A DNA stretch of 64,000 nucleotides from CAZOJJ01 sp964580105 (GTDB taxonomy: Bacteria; Bacteroidota; Rhodothermia; Rhodothermales; Rubricoccaceae): positions 26,985 through 90,984 of the forward strand of contig CAZOJJ010000007.1 of assembly GCA_964580105.1 (NCBI GenBank), written 5' to 3'. The position numbers were made by a program, and so were the translations under genes. Below, piece by piece: positions 15,646 to 25,196 of this stretch. Under the pieces are notes generated by a model. The model made no database searches. It was not told the origin of the DNA and worked only from the letters and a program-made list of their open reading frames with translations. The stretch's first letter is position 1. Each line of letters begins with the position of its first letter.

Positions 15646-16347
15646 CTACGACGCCGTCAACCCGGCCCGCTCCTTCGCCAGGTACGAGGCCATCAGTTCG
15701 GGAGCAACGAGTTCGGAAACCGTGAGTCGGGGTACGATGAGTTCGGAGACCGAGAGCCTGGGAGCAACGAGCTCGGAAACGTCCAGCCTGAAGGCGTCCA
15801 TCTCGAAGGTGTCCATCTCGAAGGTGTCCATCTCGAAGGTGTCCATCTCGAAGGCGTCCGGTTCTCTTTGCTCCGGCTCGGTGCCACGTGCCTCCACCTC
15901 GATGGCGAACTCGTCCGCCATGGAGTCCCACGTCTCGGTGCCGCGAGTCTCGGCGGTCGATGCAGCTAGCGCGGTCGGCTCTTCCAGGAAGGCGAGCGCC
16001 TCCTCCATCTGGGTAAACACCCCGTACGAGCGGCCGCTGTGCTGCCGGCACCGGACGAGGAACCGGGCGAAGGCGGCGGCCTCGTCGCGGACGAGGACGG
16101 CCGTGCGGCCTCCGTCGTCGGGGCCCTGAAGCCACTCGAGGAGGTCCACCGCACCCGGCACCTTCCGCGGGGGCAGGTCGAACTCCGTGACGCACCGGGC
16201 ATCCCAGAGCACGGCGAGACCAGGGTCGGTGTCCTGGGGGCCATGAAGGCCGAGGAGGGCCGAGGCAACGTGCCTCCAGCGAACGGAACCCGCCAAGACG
16301 ACGTAGGCTGTAGCGCTGGCGCGGTCGTGGTGAACGCGAACGGACAT
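15646..16347 (-). CDS. SpoIIAA/STAS-like protein with C-terminal repeat tail (paralogue A)
   Basis: The first ~125 of 233 residues align by eye with three proteins encoded nearby. They share a short beta strand (VVLAGSVRWRHVASALLGL), the signature VLWDARCVTEFDLPP, GGRTAVLVRD, and YGVFTQMEEALAFL. This pattern is like the SpoIIAA-like (STAS/SEC14) fold, whose members bind lipids or regulate partners. Unlike its paralogues it carries a ~100-residue tail with 5-residue FEMDT repeats (four copies) and 10-residue RLxVSELxxP repeats (three copies). No signal peptide is seen. Function is unknown. ATG at 16345-16347. Confidence 0.7.
   Translation of the reverse strand: MSVRVHHDRASATAYVVLAGSVRWRHVASALLGLHGPQDTDPGLAVLWDARCVTEFDLPPRKVPGAVDLLEWLQGPDDGGRTAVLVRDEAAAFARFLVRCRQHSGRSYGVFTQMEEALAFLEEPTALAASTAETRGTETWDSMADEFAIEVEARGTEPEQREPDAFEMDTFEMDTFEMDTFEMDAFRLDVSELVAPRLSVSELIVPRLTVSELVAPELMASYLAKERAGLTAS
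15700..15855. repeat. In-frame 30-bp and 15-bp tandem repeats in paralogue A
   Basis: Three imperfect 30-bp units (15700-15789) encode RLxVSELxxP decapeptides. Four near-perfect 15-bp units GTCCATCTCGAAGGT (15796-15855), plus a degenerate one before them, encode FEMDT pentapeptides. Both periods are multiples of three, so copy number can vary without shifting frame. Confidence 0.9.
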
Positions 16348-16541
16348 GCGTAAAACGGTTGCGGCGGGGACGGGGGCTGGCCTGAAACCGCCCGGACCAA
16401 CGGCCGTGCCGACGACGGAAAGGCCGGCTACAACCCTCCTGTAAGTCGTCTATGGTTGGCGCATCGGGCCGCCAATCACGGCTCGTCTCACCCCGGGAGC
16501 CTCCCCGTCTCAAGACGGAGACGGGGCTACCTCACGCCACC

Positions 16542-16970
16542 TCACGCTACTTCGAGCACCCGCGCACGGTCGGAGCGAGTGACCTCAGGCAGCTCCGGGC
16601 GGCCGAGAAAGTCGAGCGCCTGCTCGAGCCGGTAGAACACCCCGAACTCGCGACGGCGCTTCGGACCGAGCCGCGCGAAGAACAGGGCCAACTCGCCCTC
16701 GACCTCCCGGCGCACCAGGAACGCGGAGCGGCCCCCGTCGAGGGCGGGGTGGAGCCGCTCGATCAGCGCCTTCATCGGGGGCACATCGTCAGGGACGATC
16801 ACCAGGTGCGTTACGTCCCGGGCGTCCCAGAGCACGGAGACGTCAGGGCGGGTGTCGGGGTGGTCGTAGACGCCGACCATGGCCCCGGCGATGTGGTGCC
16901 AGTGGACACGCCCTTCGAGCATAACGAGGGCAGCGGAGGCGTCGGGAGAGAGATGGACGCGAGCGGGCAT
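16542..16970 (-). CDS. SpoIIAA/STAS-like protein (paralogue B)
   Basis: A 142-residue cytoplasmic protein related to those at 15646, 17209 and 18507. Shared blocks are MPARVHLSPDA, LEGRVHWHHIAGAMVGVY, SVLWDARDVTHLVIVP, DGGRSAFLVRREV and REFGVFYRLEQALDFLG. The ATG at 16968-16970 is supported by the identical start context in paralogue D (MSARVHLSPDA). It has its own 194-238 nt flanks, so it is probably transcribed singly. Function is unknown beyond the predicted fold. Confidence 0.7.
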   Translation of the reverse strand: MPARVHLSPDASAALVMLEGRVHWHHIAGAMVGVYDHPDTRPDVSVLWDARDVTHLVIVPDDVPPMKALIERLHPALDGGRSAFLVRREVEGELALFFARLGPKRRREFGVFYRLEQALDFLGRPELPEVTRSDRARVLEVA

Positions 16971-17208
16971 CGAGCGGAGATAGACGCAACGAACCCCTGT
17001 ATGCCGGGCTGCTTCCCAAAGGGTTCCGATGCAGATGGATACCGGAAGAGATCGCAATGAATCCGATCATTTCGATCCCGGTAAACTCTCCTTGCATCAA
17101 TGGTTAGGTGCTGAAACGCGGACCATGCTGCCGGAGGCCCGGCCGGCGCCTTCGCCCCTCGCCCCCGGTACCGTGCTGCGAGCCAATCCGAGGCGGAGGG
17201 AACGCCTC

Positions 17209-17646
17209 CTATCCGAGTGCTCCCCTATCCCGGGTCTCCTCGACCTCCGAGCCTGCTCGAATGGGCAGCGGCGGATGCCCCAGGAAATCGAGCGCCTCGC
17301 GCAGTCGGCCACAGATCCGGAACACGCGGCGGCACCCCGGCCCGCAACGGATCAGAAGCGGAGCGAACTCGGCATCGAGGTCCCGATGGACGAGGATGGC
17401 CGTCCGCCCGCCATCGTAGCGCGGGAAGAGCCGCCGGAGGAGGACGCGCAGCCGGCCCACGTCGTCCGGGAGAATCTCCAGACTCGTGACGCCCCGTGCG
17501 TCCCAGAGGGCGACGAGGTCAGGGTCGGCGTCGGGGCGGCCGTAGAGGGCGACGAGGGCGGCAGCGATGTCGCTCCACCGCACTCGTCCGTCCAGCTCTA
17601 CGAGGCCGGCGCGACCGAAGGGGTCGGTGTAGACGCGGGCGGGCAC
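17209..17646 (-). CDS. SpoIIAA/STAS-like protein (paralogue C, GTG start)
   Basis: This 145-residue member shares LVELDGRVRWSDIAAALVALYG, ALWDARGVTSLEILPDD, DGGRTAILVHRD and LREALDFLGHPPLP with its neighbours. I set the start at the GTG 17644-17646 because VPARVYTDP aligns with MPARVHLSP of paralogue B; the upstream ATG at 17733 would add 29 unconserved residues. It diverges most in the last 20 residues. Same orientation as paralogues A and B. Confidence 0.68.
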   Translation of the reverse strand: MPARVYTDPFGRAGLVELDGRVRWSDIAAALVALYGRPDADPDLVALWDARGVTSLEILPDDVGRLRVLLRRLFPRYDGGRTAILVHRDLDAEFAPLLIRCGPGCRRVFRICGRLREALDFLGHPPLPIRAGSEVEETRDRGALG

Positions 17647-17849
17647 GGCGGGGCGACCAGCGCGCAGGAAGAAGGGCGCGAGAGAGGGGCACTTTGATTC
17701 CCGGCAAGGAACGGAAACGTTCCACCGGTGCAATCACATAGGGGAAACGGGCATGTGCAGGGCGTGCGGGATGAGCCTGAACCGCCGCCATCGGCGCTCC
17801 GTACGTGTTTCCCCGATGCTCACCTGCCCCGGTCTCTTCGGCGCCCGTC

Positions 17850-17881
17850 GGGGCTCCCAGCCTCCGGGGCTCCCAGCCTCC
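17850..17881. repeat. 16-bp tandem duplication
   Basis: GGGGCTCCCAGCCTCC occurs twice in direct tandem (17850-17865 and 17866-17881) with a partial third copy following. It lies in the spacer before the gene at 17940. A TACCTTCT box downstream of it (around 17910) could be that gene's -7 element. Confidence 0.85.
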
Positions 17882-17939
17882 GGGGCTTCCTCTGTGACGG
17901 TGCGTGCGCTACCTTCTCGCGTCCTGATTCCGCCCACCG

Positions 17940-18224
17940 ATGAAGAGGCCCCCCGCCGTCGTCACCTTCCACGCCCGGAAGAAGCACAGGCTGCCGCCGG
18001 TGACGGTGACGTTCCCGGACGGCCTCTACTTCGACGGCGCGCGGTATTACGGGTGCATCGGGGAGGATCGGTACCCGCTCGCCCTACAGCGCCGACCCCG
18101 CACGGAAGGGCGCCTGGACGAGCGGAATCGGCTCGTCGCCGAGCGTGAGGTGGCCGACGCGCTCTGTACGCGCGAGGAGTATGCACGGTGGCGTGCCCTG
18201 GCGTCCGCTCGGCCCTCCGCGTGA
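17940..18224 (+). CDS. Hypothetical 94-residue basic protein
   Basis: I do not recognise this protein. It starts MKRPPAVVTFHARKKHR, continues with beta-like segments (VTVTFPDGLYFDGARYYGC) and ends in a charged helical part (ADALCTREEYARWRAL). Codon third positions are almost all G or C, as in true genes here. It is the only plus-strand gene among the four SpoIIAA-like paralogues and separates C from D. No signal peptide or membrane segment is seen. Confidence 0.6.
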   Translation: MKRPPAVVTFHARKKHRLPPVTVTFPDGLYFDGARYYGCIGEDRYPLALQRRPRTEGRLDERNRLVAEREVADALCTREEYARWRALASARPSA

Positions 18225-18506
18225 CGCAGCAGGCGTCGGCCCGGGACGAAGGGAGGCCATCAACCGGCCTGGTGCCGGATGCGCTCTGCCTACTGCAGGA
18301 CCGGGGTCCGAGGGGCGCGGGGCCGGCGGGAGTTTGAAGGCGCACAAACGAGCGTACGCCCGCGCTTCAGCCCCGTCAAGCCGCCGCCTTCCTACGAACG
18401 GCAGCGCCCGCCTCGGGCCCGGTGAGACTGAGGTCAGCAGCCGCCGAGCCAGCGCACACCCCGCACCTGCATCATCCCGCGGATCATCCCGTCACGGAAT
18501 GCTTTG

Positions 18507-18932
18507 CTACGCCACCACGAGGACGCGCTCCGAGCGCAGAGGGAGGGCGCGGGCCGAAGGAAGACCGAGGAAAGCGACCGCCTCCTCCAACCGGTCGAAC
18601 ACCCCGTACTCCCTCCCCCGTCCCCACCCGCACCACACGAGGAACCGCGCAATCGCGGCGTCGACGTCGCAGCGGACGAGCACGGCCGAGCGCCCCCCCT
18701 CGTACCTGCCTCGCACCCGGTCGAGCAGCGAGATGAGAGCGGACACCTGCTGCGGAGGAAGATCGAGCCGCGTCACGCGGCGGGCGTCCCAGAGCACGTG
18801 GAGGCCGGGGTTGGAGTCGTCGCGGCCGAAGAGGCCGAGGAGGGCGGCGGCGAGGTGGCGCCAGCGAACGGTCCCCTCCAGTTCGACGAGGGCGACGGTG
18901 GCGTCGGGGGAGAGATGGACGCGGGCGGACAT
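18507..18932 (-). CDS. SpoIIAA/STAS-like protein (paralogue D)
   Basis: 141 residues, closest by eye to paralogue B: MSARVHLSPDATVALVELEG, RWRHLAAALLGLFG, HVLWDARRVTRLDLPP, GGRSAVLVRCD, YGVFDRLEEAVAFLG. The ATG at 18930-18932 is fixed by this shared start. The upstream frame stays open to 19169 but that part is unconserved. The fold prediction (alternating strands and helices, STAS/SEC14 superfamily) comes from the pattern, not from a search. Confidence 0.7.
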   Translation of the reverse strand: MSARVHLSPDATVALVELEGTVRWRHLAAALLGLFGRDDSNPGLHVLWDARRVTRLDLPPQQVSALISLLDRVRGRYEGGRSAVLVRCDVDAAIARFLVWCGWGRGREYGVFDRLEEAVAFLGLPSARALPLRSERVLVVA

Positions 18933-19257
18933 GGGGAGAGGAAGGAGAGAAGGGAGACATCCGTGGGATGCGCAGCGCATCGCGCCCCTCGAATTCCCAC
19001 CAGACGCGGCCGGGTATCGGGCCGGAAACGCTCGGCCTTGTTTTCTCGGCATTTCCGACGCACTATGTCCGACTGGAGCCCCTTTCGCCGGGCGGTGAAC
19101 CGCTTCCGTGACCACGGGGACGGCGCTGTAACGACGCCCCCCCGAGGCCCCCGACTTCCTCGCGCACATCCGGCTGGGCAGCGCCTGCGGCGACGCGCCC
19201 TCGGCCTCGGGCGCGTCGCGCCGACCCGTCTACGAGGGGTGCCGCTGAGCCGGTGTT
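18933..19257. other. Intergenic region, no feature resolved
   Basis: It separates the SpoIIAA-like array from the exporter operon. It contains a GCGTTTCCGG stretch (minus strand) similar to one upstream of paralogue C, which may be a shared promoter element, but the match is short. No gene is supported. Confidence 0.4.
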
Positions 19258-20442
19258 TCATTCGGCGGCCACGCGCGCGCCCGCTTCGAGGTCGTCGGCG
19301 GGGTGCGTCACGACGACCTCGCCCTCGGCGAGCCCGCCGACCACCTCGGCCCACAGCCCCGTCCGCTGTCCGACCTCGACCGGCCGCACCTCGACCACGC
19401 CGCCCTCGACGACGAACGCGGCCCAGCCGCCGTCCTGCTCGAAGAGCGCGCTCGTGGGCACGCGGAGGGCGCTCGCGTCCTCCCACTCCACGAACCGGAC
19501 GCGGACGCGGTAGCCGTGCCCGAGGTTCACCGACGTCTCCTGCACCGCCGAGTCGGCCAGGGCGACGTGGACCCACACGCGCTGCTCCTCCACGCCGAGC
19601 GCGGAGACGTCGGTGAAGGCCACCGGCTCGACGCGGCTCACGTGGGCGCCGAGCGTGCGCGAGCCGACCTCGACGAGGGCGGGCATCCCCGGCCGGAGGC
19701 GCGCGGCCTCCTCCGAGAGCACGTCGGCCACGATCTCCAGCCCCGCCGGATCGCCGATCTCGACGAGCGGCTGCCCGGCGTTGACGACGCCCTCGCTCTC
19801 GTGGTGGACGGCCAGCACCGCGCCCGAGGTGGGCGCCCGCACCGAGACGGCCGCGCCGCCGCGCACGCCGCCCCCCGCCGTGAGGAGCGCCTGCGCCGCC
19901 CGCAGCTCCTGCCGCGCCGCCTCCACCGCGGCCTCGGCCGAGGCCCGCGCCTCGGCGGCCTGCCGCGCCTCGGCCACGTAGCGGTCGAACTCGGCGGGCG
20001 CGAGGACCGAGTCGGCCGCGAGGGGGCGCATGCGCTCGACCGTCGAGGCGGCAAGGTCGGCCTGGACGCGGGCCGCGTCGGCCTGGGCCTCGGTGCGGCG
20101 GACGGCCGCCTCGGCGGCCTGCACGCGCGCGGCCAGCTCGGCCCGCGTGCGCACGTCGAGCGGCTGGGTGGGCGTGGGCTCCAGCACGGCCAGCACCGCG
20201 CCGGCACGGACGAAGTCGCCCACCTCGTAGGCGATGCGCCGCGCGAGGCCCGTCACCGGCGCGGCCACCACGTAGTGCTCCGCCACCTGCGCCCGCCCCT
20301 CGGCGTCGACGGTCGAGCGCATCGGACCCCGGTCGACTACGGCAGTCTCGACATGCGCGGGCGTGGGCCGGAACGCGTAGACGAGCGCCGCCACGAGGGC
20401 GGCGGCCCCGGCGAGGAGGAGGAGGCGCTTGCGAAGGGGCAT
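19258..20442 (-). CDS. Periplasmic adaptor (HlyD/MacA type) of ABC exporter
   Basis: This 394-residue membrane-fusion protein links an inner-membrane ABC transporter to the outer membrane. Residues 7-24 form an N-terminal membrane anchor. A lipoyl half-motif (VVAAPVTGLARRIAYEVGD) follows, then an Ala/Glu-rich coiled-coil hairpin (about 95-190), the second lipoyl half (VRAPTSGAVLAVHHESEG), a beta-barrel region (VLSEEAARLRPGMPALVEV) and a membrane-proximal domain ending VVTHPADDLEAGARV. It starts 4 nt after the permease stop and is the last gene of the operon. Confidence 0.9.
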   Translation of the reverse strand: MPLRKRLLLLAGAAALVAALVYAFRPTPAHVETAVVDRGPMRSTVDAEGRAQVAEHYVVAAPVTGLARRIAYEVGDFVRAGAVLAVLEPTPTQPLDVRTRAELAARVQAAEAAVRRTEAQADAARVQADLAASTVERMRPLAADSVLAPAEFDRYVAEARQAAEARASAEAAVEAARQELRAAQALLTAGGGVRGGAAVSVRAPTSGAVLAVHHESEGVVNAGQPLVEIGDPAGLEIVADVLSEEAARLRPGMPALVEVGSRTLGAHVSRVEPVAFTDVSALGVEEQRVWVHVALADSAVQETSVNLGHGYRVRVRFVEWEDASALRVPTSALFEQDGGWAAFVVEGGVVEVRPVEVGQRTGLWAEVVGGLAEGEVVVTHPADDLEAGARVAAE

Positions 20443-20446
20443 GGGC

Positions 20447-22810
20447 TTACTCGCGGGTTTTCAGGACGGCGATGAGGTCGAGCCGCTGGAGGCGGCGGCG
20501 CACGAGAAGGGCGGAGAGGAGCGCCGAGCCCACGACGACGACGGCCGCGAAGGCGTAGCTCGCCCGCGTCAGCACGAACGGGATCCGGAAGAACTCCGTC
20601 TGGAGGGCCTCGACGTAGCCGAGGCTGAACAGCGTACCCAGCACGAGGCCGAGCGGGAGGGCCAGCAGCGTCAGCAGCGCCAGCTCGCCGAAGAAGAGGT
20701 AGCCGATCTCGCCCTTCGTGAACCCGAGCACGCGGAGGCTCGCCAGCTCGCGGCCCCGCTCCTCCAGCGCGATCCGCGCCGTGTTGTAGACGATGCCGAA
20801 GGCGATGGCCCCGGCGAAGCCGGTCAGGATGAGCGTGAACGTGAGCATGTTCTGGGCGAAGGTCTCCTCCAGCGAGTCGCGCGCTTCCTGGAGGCCGGTG
20901 GCGCGGAGGACGTATGGCCGCTCGCCGAGCGCGTCGTAGAGGGCGGGGAGCCGGGAGCGGTCGGCGGCGAGCCAGGCGCCCGAGAGCACGTCGCCCTCAC
21001 CGAGCAGCCGGTTGAGCGCCCGCCGCTCCATGTAGGCCCCGGCCCCGATGAACTCGGTGACGACGAGCGCCACGGGCGCGGCGAGCGTCGGCTGCGCGCC
21101 CTCCTGCACGGCGACGGTGAGCGAGTCGCCCTCGGCCACGCCGAGGTAGTCGGCGAGGAAGTCGGACAGGACGAGGCCCTCGGGCGGGAGCGGCACCGGC
21201 GCGAGGTCGGCGTCGAGCACGCGCGCGAGGTCGCCCTCGGCCGCCATCCCGGTGATGGCCGTGTCGTAGGTGCGGCGCCCGCGGCGCAGCTCGACGGGCA
21301 CCGTCCGGAACGGCTCGACGCGGCGGACGCCCGGCAGCCGCGCCAGCTCCAGCGCCGCCTCGGCCGCGCGCCGCTCGACGAACGCCACCTGCACGTCCTC
21401 CCGGTGCGCCCGCTCGAACTGCACCTCCATCATGAGGCCCACGGCGTCGGCCGAGAACCGCCCGAGGAGGACGATGGCGCACGCCATCGCGATGCCGAGC
21501 GCGGAGAACAGCGCGCGGCCGGGGCGGCGGCCGAGGTGGCGGACGATCATCCGGTCCTGTGCCGAGAGCCAGCGGGCAAGCCCGATCCGTTCGAGGACGG
21601 AGACGCGGTAGCGCGGCGGCGTGGGTGGGCGCATCGCCTCGGCGGGCGGCAGCCGCACGGCCTGGGCCACCGCCCGCGCCGTCCCCGCCAGCGCCACGCC
21701 GACGGTCACGACGACCGCGACGAGCGCCGTGCCGAGGCGGGCCTCGTAGATCAGGTACGGGAACCGGTAGAACTCCATGTACATCGCGCCGAAGCCGCGC
21801 GCGAGCCAGAGCCCCAGCGCCACGCCCACCGCCGCGCCGATCACGGCGATCACGGCGACGAGGCCGGCGTAGTGGCGGCCCACCTGCCACGTCGAGTACC
21901 CGAACGCCTTGAGCGTGGCGATCTCCTCGCGCTGCGTCTGCACCAGCCGCGTCACGACGACGCTGAGCAGGAACGCCGCGACGAACAGGAACAGCGCCGG
22001 CATCACCGTGGCCATCTGCTCCAGCTGCTGGATCTCCTCGGAGAGGTAGTAGTGCGAGGGCTGGTCGGCCCGCACCTGGGCGCCGACGCCGCCGTAGGGG
22101 TCGAGGAGGTCGTCGAGGCGGGCGACCACCTCCGCCTCGGAGGCGCCGGGGGCGAGCGAGAGGGCGAGGTCGTTGAAGGCGCCCTCGTAGTCGTACGCCG
22201 CCGCGAGCGCCGGGCGGCGCATCCACACGATGCCGAACCGCTCGTAGTCCGGGAAGAGCGCGCCGGGCGGAACCTGGTAGAGGTACTCCGGCGAGAGCGC
22301 GAGGCCGACGACGGTGAGGCGCTGGCGCCGCCCGTTGAGGATCGCGGCGATCTCGCTGCCGGGCCGGAGCCCCTGCGCCTCGGCGAAGGCGTCGCTGACG
22401 AGCACCTCCTCCACGCTGCCGGCCTCGGGCAGGCGGCCCTCGCGGAGGTGCACGTCGTTGAGCGCGGGCTCGCCCTCCTCGGGGAGCGAGACGAGCAGGC
22501 CCGAGACGGGCTCGTCGTAGCCGGGCACCTCCAGCTTGGCCGACGCCTTCACGCGGGTGTCCACGACGGCCACGCCTCGGATCGCCTCGACCTCGCGGCG
22601 GAGCGCCTCCGGCGCGCGCTGCACCGAGGCGAACACGTCGGCGAAGCGCTCGGTGCGGTAGAACGCGGCCTGCGTGACCTGGAGCGCGTCGAGCATCCCG
22701 GCCGAGGCGACGTAGACGACGACGCCGCAGGCGAGCACGAGGGCGATGGCGGCGGCGGGGCCGCGGAGGGCCCACAGCTCGCGCCAGCGCTTTTTCGCGA
22801 GGGCTCGCAT
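20447..22810 (-). CDS. FtsX-family ABC transporter permease (two FtsX domains)
   Basis: The 787-residue permease has an N-terminal membrane helix (about 18-38), a long extracytoplasmic MacB-core-like domain, three membrane segments (around 255-400), a second extracytoplasmic domain, and three C-terminal segments (from about 665). The coupling region TLKAFGYSTWQV recurs in the second half as LASLRVLGFTKGEIG. This internal duplication is the usual plan of DevC/LolE-like exporters carrying lipids, antibiotics or lipoproteins. The ATG at 22810 lies 2 nt from the ATPase stop. The substrate is unknown. Confidence 0.9.
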   Translation of the reverse strand: MRALAKKRWRELWALRGPAAAIALVLACGVVVYVASAGMLDALQVTQAAFYRTERFADVFASVQRAPEALRREVEAIRGVAVVDTRVKASAKLEVPGYDEPVSGLLVSLPEEGEPALNDVHLREGRLPEAGSVEEVLVSDAFAEAQGLRPGSEIAAILNGRRQRLTVVGLALSPEYLYQVPPGALFPDYERFGIVWMRRPALAAAYDYEGAFNDLALSLAPGASEAEVVARLDDLLDPYGGVGAQVRADQPSHYYLSEEIQQLEQMATVMPALFLFVAAFLLSVVVTRLVQTQREEIATLKAFGYSTWQVGRHYAGLVAVIAVIGAAVGVALGLWLARGFGAMYMEFYRFPYLIYEARLGTALVAVVVTVGVALAGTARAVAQAVRLPPAEAMRPPTPPRYRVSVLERIGLARWLSAQDRMIVRHLGRRPGRALFSALGIAMACAIVLLGRFSADAVGLMMEVQFERAHREDVQVAFVERRAAEAALELARLPGVRRVEPFRTVPVELRRGRRTYDTAITGMAAEGDLARVLDADLAPVPLPPEGLVLSDFLADYLGVAEGDSLTVAVQEGAQPTLAAPVALVVTEFIGAGAYMERRALNRLLGEGDVLSGAWLAADRSRLPALYDALGERPYVLRATGLQEARDSLEETFAQNMLTFTLILTGFAGAIAFGIVYNTARIALEERGRELASLRVLGFTKGEIGYLFFGELALLTLLALPLGLVLGTLFSLGYVEALQTEFFRIPFVLTRASYAFAAVVVVGSALLSALLVRRRLQRLDLIAVLKTRE

Positions 22811-22812
22811 GG

Positions 22813-23550
<738 letters not shown>

Positions 23551-23858
23551 CGAGGCCGGGGATCCGGCAGGGTACGAAGCGCGCCCAATATCGGGCCGGA
23601 GCCAAACGTGCACACCGGCGGGGCGAGCGAGCACGCAGGCTCGCCCCGTCCGACTTCCGCGGCCGCCGCCTCGAGAGAGGATACCAGGCTCGTGCCCCGA
23701 TGCCGTCTCGGCGCGGGGTGTAGGGCTTCGCCCCACCGGCCGACCCGCATCGCGCCCGCACCTCCGCCGGGGGCGAACGGATAGCGGGACCCCTCGCCTC
23801 GGCGGACGTTAGAGCCGCAACCCCTCTCCCCACCTTCTTCGTCCAAGGAGGCTCTGCC
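23551..23858. other. Divergent intergenic region
   Basis: It separates the exporter operon (minus) from the PEBP gene (plus). A CGTTAGAGCCG stretch at about 23807 recurs at about 38056 and may mark a promoter. AAGGAGG (23845-23851) is a full Shine-Dalgarno 7 nt before the next ATG. No gene is supported inside. Confidence 0.5.
23845..23851 (+). promoter_or_regulatory. Strong ribosome binding site of the PEBP gene
   Basis: AAGGAGG is a complete anti-16S match 7 nt before ATG 23859. This is notable because nearly all other genes in the window have no Shine-Dalgarno sequence. Confidence 0.85.
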
Positions 23859-24317
23859 ATGCCGATCACCCTGACCAGCCCCGCCTTCCCCGACGGCGAC
23901 CAGATCCCCGAACGCCACACCTGCGACGGCGCCGACCTCTCGCCGCCGCTGGCGTGGTCCGGCGTGCCCGACGGGACGCGCAGCCTCGCCCTCGTCTGTG
24001 AGGACCCGGACGCCCCGCGCGGCACCTGGACCCACTGGCTCCTCTACCGAATCCCGCCCGACGTGCGCGCGCTCCCCGAGTGGGTCCCCACCCGTCCCGA
24101 GCTCGACGACGGATCGCGGCAGGGGACGAACGACTTCGGCGCCGTCGGCTACGGCGGCCCGTGCCCGCCGAGCGGGACGCACCGCTACGTGTTCACGCTC
24201 TACGCCCTCGACGCCGTGCCGGACCTCCCGCCGGGCGCCTCGAAGGCCGACTTCGACGCCGCCATCGAGGGCCACGTCCTCGACGCCGGCCGGCTCACCG
24301 GCACCGGCACCCGCTGA
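23859..24317 (+). CDS. YbhB/YbcL family PEBP protein
   Basis: This 152-residue phosphatidylethanolamine-binding-protein homologue shows the ligand-pocket motifs CEDPDAP, WTHWLLYRIP and GYGGPCPPSGTHRYVFTLYAL. Bacterial members are cytoplasmic or periplasmic. Their role is poorly defined, and kinase regulation is known only in eukaryotes. No signal peptide is seen. The start is fixed by the strong Shine-Dalgarno sequence and by MPITLTSPAFPDG, a typical N-terminus. Confidence 0.93.
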   Translation: MPITLTSPAFPDGDQIPERHTCDGADLSPPLAWSGVPDGTRSLALVCEDPDAPRGTWTHWLLYRIPPDVRALPEWVPTRPELDDGSRQGTNDFGAVGYGGPCPPSGTHRYVFTLYALDAVPDLPPGASKADFDAAIEGHVLDAGRLTGTGTR

Positions 24318-24417
24318 TCCTCCCGCTCGGCGGAAGCCGCCGGGGCATGATGCGGCGGCGGTTATTTTCGATCATGCCTCTCCCCCGCTGCGCGGGGAGT
24401 CCGAACCCCGACCACCT

Positions 24418-25182
24418 ATGCCCCGGCTCGCCGCCCGCCTTCTGCTGATCGGCTGGACCGCCGGGGCGGCCGCGGGCCTGTCCGTCGCACGGGCGCAGGG
24501 CGTGCTGGGCAGCCAGGCATCCGAGCAGATCACGGGGGAAGGCTGGAGCGGGTTCACCAACCTCGCGTTCCTGGGGCACGCCCTCCTCGACCTCGTGCTG
24601 GCGACGGTGCTCGGCGCCGTCATCGCGTACCACCCCCGGAGCCGGAAGCGGGTGGACAGCGTCGAGGAGGTCGAGGCGCCGAAGATCTACGTCACGTACG
24701 CCGTAGTCGGGGCCGTGATCGGCCTGATGGTGGTGGAGTACGGCCTCGTCGTCGGGTTCGTCGTCTTCGGGATCGGCGGGCTCTTCCGGTTCCGCACGAC
24801 GCTGCCGTCGGCGGCGAACACCGGGCGGGTCATCCTCGTGACGCTCATCGGGCTGGCCTGCGGGCTGCGCCTCCCCCACCTCGGCGTGCTCACGACGGCC
24901 TTCGGCTTCGCCCTCCTCTACGGGATGGACCGGAAGATCACGTTCCAGGTGGAGGTGAAGGACCTCGACGCCGCCCGCCTCGTGGAGGCGTCGGCCGCCT
25001 ACCGGGCGCTCATCGAACGAGAGGGAGGCCGGGTGATCCGTGAGAAGCGGGACTTCACCAAGTCGGAAGTGGCCTTCATTTTCCGGGTGCCGTACCGGTT
25101 CGAGCGGGAGGACCTCGAACGGGCTTTCGAGGGCGAAGTCCCCACGAGCCTGCAGGGGGTCGTCGACTGGGAGGTCGATTAG
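24418..25182 (+). CDS. Multi-pass membrane protein, DUF4956/MgtC-like
   Basis: The 254-residue protein has a signal-like first segment (LLLIGWTAGAAAGL), then three or four further membrane spans. The central block VVFGIGGLFRFRTTLPS has the Gly-rich helix followed by RFRT seen in DUF4956 proteins and loosely in MgtC. A soluble C-terminal domain (about 175-254) has the pattern of a ferredoxin-like or ACT-like fold (ITFQVEVKDLD...VAFIFRVPYRF). The ATG at 24418 begins directly before the hydrophobic segment. Function is unknown. Its 3' end faces a truncated gene. Confidence 0.65.
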   Translation: MPRLAARLLLIGWTAGAAAGLSVARAQGVLGSQASEQITGEGWSGFTNLAFLGHALLDLVLATVLGAVIAYHPRSRKRVDSVEEVEAPKIYVTYAVVGAVIGLMVVEYGLVVGFVVFGIGGLFRFRTTLPSAANTGRVILVTLIGLACGLRLPHLGVLTTAFGFALLYGMDRKITFQVEVKDLDAARLVEASAAYRALIEREGGRVIREKRDFTKSEVAFIFRVPYRFEREDLERAFEGEVPTSLQGVVDWEVD

Positions 25183-25196
25183 GCTTTGTCTCGTGA

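Noticed and set aside
15646..16513. Overlapping minus-strand 297-codon frame with HLRDG repeats
   Set aside because: The 15-bp repeat gives pentapeptide patterns in several frames; only the frame of 15646-16347 aligns with the three paralogues.
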